From: Candidatus Binatus soli
GTDB lineage: Bacteria > Desulfobacterota > Binatia > Binatales > Binataceae
DNA: 5,931 bases
NCBI GenBank assembly: GCA_002479255.1
Contig: DLMJ01000039.1
Span: forward strand, 1-5,931
Reading direction: 5' to 3'
In this document: piece by piece, positions 1 to 5,931 of the stretch
How positions within the stretch are numbered: the stretch's first letter is position 1
Layout: the number at the start of each line of letters is the position of its first letter
The notes under the pieces: model-generated
Seen by the model: only the letters and a program-made list of their open reading frames with translations
Told to the model about the DNA's origin: nothing
Databases searched by the model: none
Translations under genes and position numbers: made by a program

Positions 1-30
1 TTTCGGAATTTTCAGCAGGGACACCTGACG
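1..30 (-). mobile_element. IS-end remnant at the window edge
   Basis: Bases 1-23 match bases 2262-2284 at 20 of 23 positions in the same orientation; the core TTTCGGA.TTTTCAG is shared. The second copy lies just upstream of a minus-strand transposase fragment, so the motif is probably the transposase-proximal end of an insertion sequence. By analogy, another copy or relic of that element would lie to the left of the window. No transposase coding is visible here because the window starts at this point. This is an inference from one shared motif. Confidence 0.4.
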
Positions 31-66
31 TGGTGATGATGCAGCCCGCCCAGGACTGATCCCATA

Positions 67-411
67 TTAATTAAAGCCTCCACCGCCGAGCGCCGCATTG
101 ACCGACCGATTAAAGGAATCAATAGCCACGAACGTGAGCCAGAGCGTGGCTATTGTCATGACGATCGTCAGTATGAGGGCGACCCAGCCGATTCTTCTCG
201 ATGTTTCGTCCGGTTGCTTTAGATATCTCCACACGTAAATGAGCCCGAATGGAGGAAGAAGTGCGCTTACGGCATAGATCTTGATTTGCGCGCCAACCGA
301 AGTAGGCGGTGGTTTCTCTTTAAGTGCCGCCCCGCAGTTCTGGCAAAAGTATGCTCCTGTCTGTACTGCAGCGTGGCACGATGGGCACATTAAAATCTCT
401 TCGCTTTCCAT
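67..411 (-). CDS. Small zinc-ribbon membrane protein
   Basis: A 114-residue protein. Residues 9-26 form a four-cysteine zinc ribbon (CPSC, ten residues, then CQNC) followed by GAAL, the usual 'zinc-ribbon domain' pattern at the N-terminus of small bacterial membrane proteins. A Pro-rich joint (34-36) leads to two hydrophobic segments at about 45-61 and 75-97 with a charged loop (KQPDETSRR) between them, so it is probably an inner-membrane protein with the ribbon in the cytoplasm. The C-terminus is Gly-rich (GGGGFN). The first ATG (411) has no clear Shine-Dalgarno sequence. A second ATG at 390, just before CPSC, has GAAGAG six bases upstream and may be the real start. The protein is complete and shows no decay. 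Its specific function is unknown; such proteins are often annotated only by domain. Confidence 0.8.
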   Translation of the reverse strand: MESEEILMCPSCHAAVQTGAYFCQNCGAALKEKPPPTSVGAQIKIYAVSALLPPFGLIYVWRYLKQPDETSRRIGWVALILTIVMTIATLWLTFVAIDSFNRSVNAALGGGGFN

Positions 412-424
412 AATTTATCATACG

Positions 425-679
425 TCATACCATGTCATCGATTTGGACGGGCCACTTTGTGAGTGCACGGTGTTCCCCGTCAGCACAAGTTGGACAACTC
501 GAGGCGATTGAGGAAGAGAGGATTTTTGGCTCATCTTTAACCGCAGAAGGAGCGGGAGATGAGATCGAAAATCGATACGCAGTCGGAAGATGCGGAGAAG
601 GCGGTACGCGATATAAAAGGGGCGACCCGGCGGCAGTTAGAGCCTTCGCGTTAAGCTCCGGCAACCCGTCTTCGGCCAT
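425..679 (-). CDS. Possible small protein, uncertain
   Basis: An 84-codon frame that begins with ATG overlapping the stop of the upstream propeller gene (TAATG) and ends 13 bases before the zinc-ribbon start. The spacing would suit a translationally coupled three-gene run on this strand. The body is Ser/Pro/Ala-rich and of low complexity. The last 25 residues contain a CPTC pair followed by DGEHRALTKWP, which looks more protein-like. GGAGG precedes the ATG by only three bases, which is too close for an ideal ribosome site. An overlapping plus-strand frame of 114 codons (432-776) covers the same DNA and looks no better. I do not recognise either frame. This could equally be intergenic DNA or the remains of a gene whose C-terminus survives. 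Confidence 0.25.
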   Translation of the reverse strand: MAEDGLPELNAKALTAAGSPLLYRVPPSPHLPTAYRFSISSPAPSAVKDEPKILSSSIASSCPTCADGEHRALTKWPVQIDDMV

Positions 680-700
680 TATCCTCCGGCCATTATCCGC
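673..700. repeat. 14-bp tandem duplication at a gene end
   Basis: Two adjacent 14-base units, CGGCCATTATCC followed by TC or GC, match at 13 of 14 positions. On the minus strand they place two ATAATGGCC copies at the 3' end of the propeller gene. The downstream copy supplies its TAA stop and the overlapping ATG of the next frame. It looks like a small slippage duplication. Confidence 0.7.
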
Positions 701-1872
701 TGTTGCATCACGCTACGTATCACGACAGCTTGAATCTGGCGCACGGCGCGAATCGATTCCTGCTTCGGCTGCGTAATTCCCATCCTACCGACACCGCAGT
801 TTACAAGCGCACTGGCTCCGGTGATATTAATATTAGGCGCTACGTTGCCGGTCGTGCCGGACGCAAAAGATAACAGGTTGCCCGGTTGGGCAACGTAGAT
901 ATTCGAGGCGGAGTCAACTGCGACACCGACGGGGGAACTAAGCAGAGTTGCGGCGCCCACGATATTCTGGTTGGGCGTGACGTTCCCGCTTTGGTTGCCA
1001 ACGTCGTACACGGTGACGCTATTACCCCAGTAGTTTGCCACATAGATATTTCCGGCGCTGTCTATAGCCATGTCATACGGAAAGTTGAGGTCCGTGGCAT
1101 CGCCGGAAATAGTGTTACCCGCTGGGGCGACATTACCGCCGCTCACCAACTGTGCGGCGGTAAATTCTATCAGTGCGTTAGAACCTATCGTCGCTACCCA
1201 GAGGTCACCAGCCGTGTCGAATGCTATCGCGTCCGGCTCGTTCAACTGGGTGTTTGATCCGCTGATCACGACGCTTGGCGCTGTATTACAGGTGCCACTT
1301 GCGCATGGCGCGTATTTAGCAACCGTACTGCTGGTATAGCTGACCACCCAAATGTTGCCGCTGGCATCGGTGATGATGCGATATGGATGCCCGCTGGTAA
1401 GATTCGACCCTGTAATCGTCGAGCTTGGTGCCACGTTCCCGTTAGCGCCTGCGGCGAACCACAAAAAGGCGTCGGTACCGTCACGGCTCGCATAGTAATT
1501 GCCCGCGCTATCAACCCACACCGAGCGCAGGGTGCCCGTTGTAAGCGTGGTGTCGCTCCCACTAATACTTACGTCGGGCGTCACATTCCCGGCGTCAGTC
1601 ATCACATTCCCGGTGTCAGTCAGGCGGAAGCACGCAATACCGCCCCCACCGTCTGCTGCAGCAGGCACGCAAGCTACCTGCGCGGACGCCCGCACGGGCG
1701 ACATGAGCGCCGTAACCACCGCCGCAATTAGCAGAATGCGCTTCACTGGCTTCAGCACAGTTACGGTCGCCCCCGCCGACCAAGCGTGCCGACTATGCGA
1801 GTCGCGCCTGCACTCATCGATTTCCTTTGCGCTCTGAGCGACCACGACCACGCTCCTCGACCTTTTTGCCAT
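679..1872 (-). CDS. Secreted NHL/beta-propeller repeat protein
   Basis: An exported repeat protein. A signal peptide core (LLIAAVVTALMSPVRASA, cleavage probably before QVACVP) is followed by five blades of about 46-51 residues. Each blade opens with G-N-V-A/T-P, then I-x-G-S/A, and has a D-x-A-G-N-I-Y/W-V core, as in 'MAIDSAGNIYVANYWGN'. These are NHL/SMP-30-like beta-propeller repeats, usually extracellular binding or scaffold modules with no catalysis. A sixth blade starts (GNVAPNINITGASALVN), but after about base 798 the pattern stops. The last 39 residues are unrelated and basic, so the 3' end may be truncated or replaced. The start is ambiguous: ATG 1902; ATG 1872 (chosen, with GAGG nine bases upstream, but leaving about 40 residues before the signal peptide); or GTG 1758, which gives a classic 26-residue signal peptide. 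The repeats are certain; the ligand is unknown. Confidence 0.8.
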   Translation of the reverse strand: MAKRSRSVVVVAQSAKEIDECRRDSHSRHAWSAGATVTVLKPVKRILLIAAVVTALMSPVRASAQVACVPAAADGGGGIACFRLTDTGNVMTDAGNVTPDVSISGSDTTLTTGTLRSVWVDSAGNYYASRDGTDAFLWFAAGANGNVAPSSTITGSNLTSGHPYRIITDASGNIWVVSYTSSTVAKYAPCASGTCNTAPSVVISGSNTQLNEPDAIAFDTAGDLWVATIGSNALIEFTAAQLVSGGNVAPAGNTISGDATDLNFPYDMAIDSAGNIYVANYWGNSVTVYDVGNQSGNVTPNQNIVGAATLLSSPVGVAVDSASNIYVAQPGNLLSFASGTTGNVAPNINITGASALVNCGVGRMGITQPKQESIRAVRQIQAVVIRSVMQQRIMAGG

Positions 1873-1883
1873 GGTGGTGAACC

Positions 1884-2234
1884 TCAAATCTCTCTTTGCC
1901 ATGCGGTGACGATAGCGCGACTGACCCCTGAGAGTCTATGCGCGCATGGAACTGCCGCCATAGAGCCCTGTGCGTCTTCCGAACGGTCGGTCGCCATGCC
2001 CAACACCATCAACTCCAGGTAGCGTGGCCACAATCGGTAGAGCACGACCCAGAGCAAGCGGTCGAAAGTAAACAGCCGGAGCCGACCCGGCCGCTGGCGA
2101 CGAAGAACCCGCAGTTGATGACGGAGGGCTAGGCTCTCTAGTTCCACAACCGCCCGATTACGGAATCGGCATACAAGCCGAGAAACGATCGATCGCTCGA
2201 GCTTAAGCGTGCCGGCGACACCACGGCGGCCCAT
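1884..2234 (-). pseudogene. Truncated DDE transposase (N-terminal part)
   Basis: Residues 16-78 carry the conserved N-terminal region of integrase-core (rve, IS481/IS3-like) transposases: a hydrophobic start, E-L-E-S-L-A-L-R-H-Q-L-R-V-L-R-R-Q-R-P-G-R-L-R-L, then D-R-L-L-W-V-V-L-Y-R-L-W-P-R. In complete relatives this is followed by V-K-P-x-T-V-x-x-W-H-R-x-G and the D, D, E catalytic core. Here homology ends after LELMVL (about base 2001) and the frame runs on for 38 unrelated residues to a stop at 1884. Complete proteins of this type are about 300-360 residues, so roughly two thirds, including the whole active site, is missing. It cannot be active. The family assignment is from recognised motifs only. 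Confidence 0.75.
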
Positions 2235-2287
2235 CCCAAAACTCTAGACTTTTCGCTGCTTTCGGAGTTTTCAGTAGGCACAGGTTG
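2001..2287 (-). mobile_element. Insertion-sequence remnant, 5' end
   Basis: This spans the surviving transposase N-terminus plus its upstream flank. The flank contains the motif at 2262-2284 that recurs at 1-23. Read on the minus strand, the outer end begins near TGTCAACCTGTGCCT, compatible with the TG-initial ends common in IS481-type elements. The inner end is a deletion or rearrangement point near 2001. The opposite IS end is not seen, and no target-site duplication can be defined. Confidence 0.55.
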
Positions 2288-2434
2288 ACAGGCTGACAGG
2301 AGCGTCAACCGCCGTTTCAAACAGGGCGTCGAGGAGAGGGGTTCGCCATAGACTGCGTCCACCGCCATACAGTCTAGCATGTTTCCCTACTTTTGGGAGA
2401 AGTGATGAAATCGGCGCGTGGGGCGCGATTCACG

Positions 2435-2469
2435 CGCGGCGGTGGACCCGGAGAATGCCATCCGCCGCG
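2435..2469. other. GC-rich hairpin
   Basis: An inverted repeat: 2435-2445 (CGCGGCGGTGG) pairs with 2458-2469 (CCATCCGCCGCG) over 11 base pairs with a single bulged T at 2461 and a 12-base loop. No T-run follows on the plus strand, so it is not a canonical intrinsic terminator in that direction. It sits in the gene-poor spacer next to IS debris and may be an IS-associated or dispersed palindromic element. Confidence 0.5.
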
Positions 2470-2910
2470 GCTGAGCGCGAAAATCCGACAAAATTCTCTG
2501 TTCGCGATTTCGGTGGTTCCATCTGCGAGCCGGCCAAGATCTTGCGGGAACCCGGTACGCACTTGGGAAGAATGCCTAACGCAAGCAACTCCGCCCGCGT
2601 GAGTCTAGCGAACATCCAGAGCACGCTCCTGCGCGCTCCAGAGCGGGGGCAGATCGATTCTTTGGGTCATTGCGAGGGTGGTGAGGTCCGCAGGCTGGTG
2701 GCCTTCGGCGATCGCCACGAAAATCAACTGTCGGATTCCACGCATTCACCCCAATAACGAAACAGCGATCGGCCGAATCGTCGAAAAGCGCACAGTATAT
2801 CGGCAGTGGGCGGCGTGCTACGGCTTTATTCAGACCGTGTTCCTGCTCTTCAATCGCGCTGAGCGACGAGTGGCAAGGCCGCGCCGGCTATGCCGCAAGA
2901 TAGTTGGACA

Positions 2911-2914
2911 AAGG
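2911..2914 (+). promoter_or_regulatory. Shine-Dalgarno of the oxidoreductase
   Basis: AAGGA, whose last four bases span 2911-2914, lies seven bases before ATG 2922. This fixes that ATG as the start in preference to the in-frame TTG at 2904. Confidence 0.6.
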
Positions 2915-2921
2915 ATCCGCG

Positions 2922-3482
2922 ATGCTGGACAAAAACTCTGAGAGCGCTGCGTACCTCGCAGTCAGCCCGTGGGTTGGGTCGCCGACTAACCTACGTCCCC
3001 CGCTTGATGCGGATACTCGCGCAGACGTCGCAATAGTCGGCGGCGGTCTTACTGGGCTCTCGACGGCTCTCGAGCTCAGGCGCAAGGGCCTCGACGTCGC
3101 GCTTGTCGAAGCCAACTTCGCAGGTTTCGGCGCAAGCGGCCGAAACGCTGGCCACTTGACGCCGACCATCGGCAAAGATTTGCCCACGCTGCTGATGTTG
3201 TTCGGCAAGGATAAGTCCGTGCAGCTGATCGGATTCGCCGAACACGGGGTCGAGCGCGTTGAGCAGCTCATTGCACAGTTGGGGATCGAATGTGATTACC
3301 GGCCATCGGGAAATATCATGGCCGCTGTTCATCCCAAGCAGGAGAAACGTTTGCGGGCGGCGGTGGACGCTGCCGCCTCAATCGGTGCGCACGTCAGGTT
3401 TCTCGATCGCAACGAAATGCTCGCGCGCGGAATCCCTGTGGCTCCTCAAAACCTCATCCACGCGCCCGGCGGGCACGCGAAT
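2922..3482 (+). pseudogene. FAD-dependent oxidoreductase, 5' fragment
   Basis: The N-terminal 187 codons of a DadA/glycine-oxidase-like FAD-dependent amine or amino-acid oxidoreductase. After about 34 residues comes a Rossmann FAD-binding segment, VAIVGGGLTGLSTALELRRKG (GxGxxG at residues 40-45), with acidic E63 at the end of the second strand for the ADP-ribose. Then follows GASGRNAGHL (70-79), the typical second flavin contact of the family (ASGRNGG-like). Homology continues to HAPGGHAN, which matches the start of the 'GGxxNPlxxxxgLA' region. There it stops: the DNA becomes the antisense of a transposase and the frame drifts on to a stop at 3656. Family members are about 370-450 residues, so more than half, including the substrate domain, is gone. 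No 3' half is visible beyond the IS relic. It is almost certainly non-functional. Confidence 0.85.
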
Positions 3483-4041
3483 GGTCCATTTGGCCGAGCT
3501 TTTCGCAGCGGCGGAAATTCGGGGCGTCTTTCTCCAGGGAGAGATGTGTCCGAACCTCGTTATAGTAGCAAGCGTAAGTCTTCAGGATCTGGCGCAGGTG
3601 CGCCTCGCCGAACACCAATAAGTGGTCCAAGCATTCGCGCCGGATCGAGCCGATGACCCGCTCGGCGTGCCCGTTCTGCCCGCGTCGATGCCAGCCGAGC
3701 ACGGTCTCAGGCTTGACTACCGTGATCGCATTGAGAAGCGGCGGGAACGCGCGGTATAGCCAAACCAGGATCAGCCGATCGATGTTCCGCAGTCGGACCC
3801 GTGTCCGGGACTTGCGGTTTAGCACCATCAGTTGATGGCGCAGGACGAGAATCTCAGCCTCCCGCGAGGCGCGAGTGTTGAGGGCAGAGCGCAGCACGAG
3901 CACGATACGAGTCAGAAACGCGACCATCGCGCGTTGCAGTAGCACACTTGCCTGCGCTCCGTCACGCGGACGAGGTTTTGAATAGCGACACCCTGAAGAC
4001 AGGGCTCTATTGGGGCGTTTTTTGGCGAGGACGAAAGGCAA
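3454..4041 (-). pseudogene. Core-deleted DDE transposase
   Basis: An integrase-core transposase (same broad group as the relic at 2001-2234, but a different lineage) with a large in-frame internal deletion. From ATG 4041, residues 39-121 form the N-terminal region: LVLRSALNTRASREAEILVLRHQLMVL, then IDRLILVWLYR, then VVKPETVLGWHRRG. This is joined directly at base 3678/3679 to QNGHAERVIGSIRRECLDHLLVFGEAHLRQIL and YYNEVRTHLSLEKDAP, the C-terminal part of the catalytic domain. E127 should be the third catalytic residue; both catalytic aspartates are absent. Complete relatives have roughly 170 more residues. The C-terminus is also cut: after about LGQM (near 3483) the frame runs into the antisense of the oxidoreductase and stops at 3454. 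ATG 3927 (MVAFLTRIV) is the more likely original start. Neither start has a good ribosome site. Confidence 0.85.
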
Positions 4042-4100
4042 AATTTGACGTCGCCGGGAATGGGCCGCAGATGAGCCGGATCAGGCTTCCGGCGCGGCTG
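3483..4100 (-). mobile_element. Deleted insertion-sequence relic
   Basis: The element body as defined by the transposase relic and its upstream flank. The 3' boundary is sharp at about 3483, where the oxidoreductase coding stops. The 5' boundary is not resolved; the flank upstream of the transposase runs to roughly 4050-4100 before the leader of the next gene. No matching terminal inverted repeats or target duplication were found by eye. Because the oxidoreductase does not resume on the other side, later deletion or recombination removed flanking DNA. Confidence 0.6.
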
Positions 4101-4177
4101 AAGCGATGGAACTAACCGCTTTCGTGGACTAGGTTCCGCTAGGAACAGGGGAAAGCCCCGAACGCTTGTGCTACAAG
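4064..4177 (+). other. Hairpin-rich leader upstream of 4168 gene
   Basis: Five short stems follow one another. (1) 4064-4068 pairs with 4094-4098, enclosing 4075-4080 with 4088-4093 (GCCGGA/TCCGGC). (2) AAGCG 4101-4105 pairs with CGCTT 4117-4121. (3) GTTCC 4133-4137 pairs with GGAAC 4142-4146 around a GCTA tetraloop. (4) GGGG 4148-4151 pairs with CCCC 4156-4159 around AAAG. (5) CTTG 4165-4168 pairs with CAAG 4174-4177. It does not match any riboswitch consensus I know. In G+C-rich DNA some stems are expected by chance, and the first may belong to the neighbouring IS flank. Confidence 0.3.
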
Positions 4178-5931
4178 GCGGGCCGGGCTACGGTTGGCGT
4201 TCTCCGAGCTGTCGAAGGGAAATTCCGGTTAAAATACGCTTCAAGTCGTTCACGCGGTCAATCGCCGCAATTGGTTTCTCTCTGTTGTTTTTGGCGGCCG
4301 CGTTTGCGCGCCCGGCGCTGCCGCAATCGGATGACGATGCGTCGCCGGACAGCAAGAAAGCAGTGAGTAAACTTTCTGTCTCGCCTACGAAGCTGACCTA
4401 CAGCGTCAACCTCGACAAGGTGACCTCCGAGACCAAGCATTTCACCATCGCGAACAAAGGTACGCTGCCAATGACCGTAACCGTCGGCGCGCCCAGCGGC
4501 ACCGACGCCGCCCACTATACAATTACATTCCCGACCGAGATTTCTCCCGCTGGCGGAACACTCGCCCTTCCGGGCTCGATAAGCCAAGAGGTTGAGGTTG
4601 AGTTCACTCCCACGGGAAGGGGCACCGACGACGGGACCATCGGCATCACCAGTAGCGCGACCAGCGGAAAGAGCTCCTCGGCGACCGTGACTCTGAAGGG
4701 GAAAGCCACGCAGAAGAAGCCGACCCCGACTGCAACTGCGACCGTCACTGTGACGCCAACGCCGACGGCTACCGCCACTCCAACCCCAACCACGACGCCA
4801 ACCCCAGCGCGAACCGCAGTCCCAACTTCCACGCCCACTCCGGGGAACACCGGTTATGTGATGGGCGGGGTGAATCCTGTATCAAACTCCAGCGTCGCGA
4901 TGTGGGCGGCAGGGACGAGCGGCTACGGAACGGGCGCGACCCAGCTCGCTACGGCGACCAGCGCTGCGGACGGCAGCTTCACCATCGCGCTGACCTGCCC
5001 CTCAGCGAGCGCCGAAATTTATCTGATTGCGCAGGGCGGCAATGCCGGTGGGGGCAGCAACAGCAGCCTGATGATGATGGAGGCGCTGGGCCCGTGCGGC
5101 AGTATCATCACCCCGGGCATCATCAACGAGGTGACGACAGCCGGCGCTGTCTACGCGCTGGCGCAGTTCTTGAGCACGACCAGTTCCGGGATGGTGGGTG
5201 CGCCTTCGACCAACGCGACCGGGCTGGCCAATGCCTTCGCCACGGTTGCCAACCTGGTGAATGTGACGAACGAAACAGCGCAAAGCACGACGCCAGGTGG
5301 CGCCGGCACGGCGCCGCAGCAGAATCTCAACTCGATTGCCAACGCGCTGGCGGCCTGCGTTCAGACCAACGGAGCTTCCTCGGCACAGTGCACGGAACTG
5401 TTTGCCTGCGCGCTGCCCGGGGCGGTGTTCAGTTCCGGGGCGTGCAGCGGCGGCGCCGGGTCGATTGCGGATACTTTGGCGGCCGCGCTGTCGATCGCAC
5501 TGAATCCGGCAAGCGTATCGGTTTCCGGAGTCAACGACGTGGCAACCCAAGCGGCACTGTTCAGCCCCTCGCTGGCATTCGCACCAAACGACTGGTCGAT
5601 GCCGCTGAACTTTGGTCCCTCCGGGTCGAACTTGGTCGACCCACCTGACGTGGCGATCGACAGCTCGGGCCACGTCTGGGTGCCGACCTACGGTGGCAAT
5701 GCCGTAACCGCGCTGAACAACGACGGGACGCTGTTCGGCAACTTTGCCCCCCCGGGTCGAACTTTCACTACCCATGGGGCGTGGCGATCGACAGCTCGGG
5801 CCACGTCTGGGTGACGAACGAATTCGGCACCGTAACCGCCCTGAACAACGACGGGACGCTGTACGGCAACTTTGCCCCCTCCGGGTCGAACTTTGTCGAA
5901 CCATTTGGCGTGGCGATCGACAGCTCGGGCC
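4168..5931 (+). CDS. Exported Hydin-domain/NHL repeat protein, frameshifted, partial
   Basis: A large exported protein running off the right edge. Residue numbers are from GTG 4168. A basic n-region and hydrophobic core (about 22-53, IAAIGFSLLFLAAAFARPALPQ) form the signal peptide. Residues about 69-180 (LSVSPTKLTYSVN ... FTIANKGTLPMTVT ... VEFTPTGRGTDDG ... VTLKGKA) are a choice-of-anchor D/ASPM-SPD-2-Hydin Ig-like domain. Residues 182-226 are a Thr-Pro linker. A middle module follows (YVMGGVNPVSNSSVAMWAAG, INEVTTAGAVYALAQF, NLNSIANALAACV, cysteines), of a type seen in big secreted proteins ahead of NHL repeats. NHL-like repeats (VAIDSSGHVWVPTYGGNAVTALNNDGT) begin near 5608. A missing T in the tract at 5747-5753 shifts the frame and would end the protein at 5814. 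The corrected frame stays open and repeat-like to base 5931. GTG 4168 is the only legal start before the signal peptide; the ATA at 4234 sits where an ATG would be expected. The role is probably cell-surface or secreted; the ligand is unknown. Confidence 0.8.
4711..4845 (+). repeat. Thr-Pro-rich linker coding repeat
   Basis: Degenerate ACN-CCN codon runs encode TPTPTATATPTPTTTPTP-like sequence, a flexible spacer between the Ig-like domain and the rest of the exported protein. Such linkers are typical of secreted or surface proteins and may be glycosylated. The DNA repeat also creates a Val/Gly-rich frame on the opposite strand that is an artefact. Confidence 0.75.
5608..5931 (+). repeat. Near-identical NHL repeat array
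   Basis: Units begin at 5608, 5740 and 5868 (AACTTTG). The first is 132 bases long (44 codons); the second is 128, one short of 43 codons. A block starting GTGGCGATCGACAGCTCGGG is identical for 33 bases at 5650 and 5781 and recurs at 5910 to the window end. Each unit encodes FGPSGSN...P..VAIDSSGHVWV...G.VTALNNDGTL. The nucleotide-level identity implies recent duplication or gene conversion, and the array continues outside the window. Confidence 0.85.

Larger units (their letters stand above)
2288..2921. other. Gene-poor spacer, probably decayed
   Basis: I see no convincing complete gene in these roughly 630 bases. Short frames exist in most phases, but none has a family motif together with a good start. 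The most protein-like stretch is on the minus strand: an uninterrupted frame of about 103 codons between stops at 2888-2890 and 2576-2578. It includes 'LFDDSADRCFVIGVNAWNPT' and has no ATG. It may be a fragment of an old gene or chance. The part nearest 2288 is probably IS flank. A Shine-Dalgarno sequence for the oxidoreductase lies at the right end. Confidence 0.5.

Noticed and set aside
425..680. Possible RNA gene in the spacer
   Set aside because: No tRNA-like cloverleaf, terminator or strong stem-loop series was visible.
1578..1622. Short spaced repeats CACATTCCCGG, considered as a CRISPR-like or regulatory repeat
   Set aside because: They encode successive GNV motifs of the propeller protein, and there are only two copies.
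886..1837. Several plus-strand frames opposite the propeller gene
   Set aside because: They are shadows of the minus-strand repeat coding, with no independent motifs or good starts.
1938..1947. Perfect palindrome ATGCGCGCAT upstream of the propeller gene
   Set aside because: Ten bases of alternating purine-pyrimidine is expected by chance at this G+C content. There is no second site or promoter to make it an operator.
2138..2562. Minus-strand frames of 62-80 codons around 2138-2562
   Set aside because: They fall across the IS flank and spacer, lack family motifs and overlap each other; I treat them as IS debris.
4515..4850. Minus-strand Val/Gly-rich 111-codon frame
   Set aside because: It is the reverse complement of the Thr-Pro linker and Ig-like domain coding; the VGVGV pattern is an artefact.
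4902..5648. 248-codon plus-strand frame overlapping the exported protein
   Set aside because: It is a +1 shadow frame, rich in R, G and Q and lacking motifs, while the other frame has clear domains.
5002..5904. 300-codon minus-strand open frame
   Set aside because: It is antisense to the exported repeat protein, Arg/Gly-rich with no domain motif, and arises from G+C-rich codon bias.

Overview
The window looks like a gene-poor, rearranged stretch of an environmental Gram-negative genome, G+C-rich by eye. It contains two secreted proteins with NHL-type repeats and wreckage from at least two insertion sequences. The style of the secreted proteins recalls soil lineages such as Binatota-like or other delta-type proteobacteria and Acidobacteria: GNVAP/DSAGNIYVAN blades, a choice-of-anchor D (ASPM/SPD-2/Hydin) domain, a Thr-Pro linker and 'INEVTTAGAVYALAQF'-type modules. 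That placement is inference from protein style only.

Left part (1-1902, minus strand). The first bases match the end of a transposase relic found again near 2262. A small zinc-ribbon membrane protein (67-411) follows, then a doubtful 84-codon frame (425-679), then a secreted beta-propeller-like protein (679-1872). The propeller protein loses its repeat pattern near its C-terminus.

Middle (1884-2900). Only the N-terminal third of a DDE transposase survives (about 2001-2234), with its IS end at about 2262-2287. About 600 bases without a convincing gene follow, containing one good hairpin and an uninterpreted open frame.

Right-middle (2922-4100). The 5' portion of an FAD-dependent, DadA-like amine/amino-acid oxidoreductase is cut off in mid-gene at about 3483. 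There it abuts an oppositely oriented transposase relic that has lost its catalytic core by an in-frame internal deletion.

Right part (4102-5931, plus strand). After a hairpin-rich leader comes a large exported protein: signal peptide, choice-of-anchor D domain, Thr-Pro linker, an alpha-rich middle module and the start of an NHL repeat array. A one-base deletion in a repeat (C7 tract, 5747-5753) breaks the frame, but the restored frame stays coding to the window edge, so the gene continues beyond it.

The intact genes do not form an obvious operon or pathway. The common theme is exported repeat proteins between IS remnants. I found no CRISPR array, tRNA, rRNA or recognisable defence system, and no clear candidate for a new biological system. 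The most useful leads are the frameshifted repeat array, the chimeric IS/oxidoreductase junction, the core-less transposase and the structured leader.
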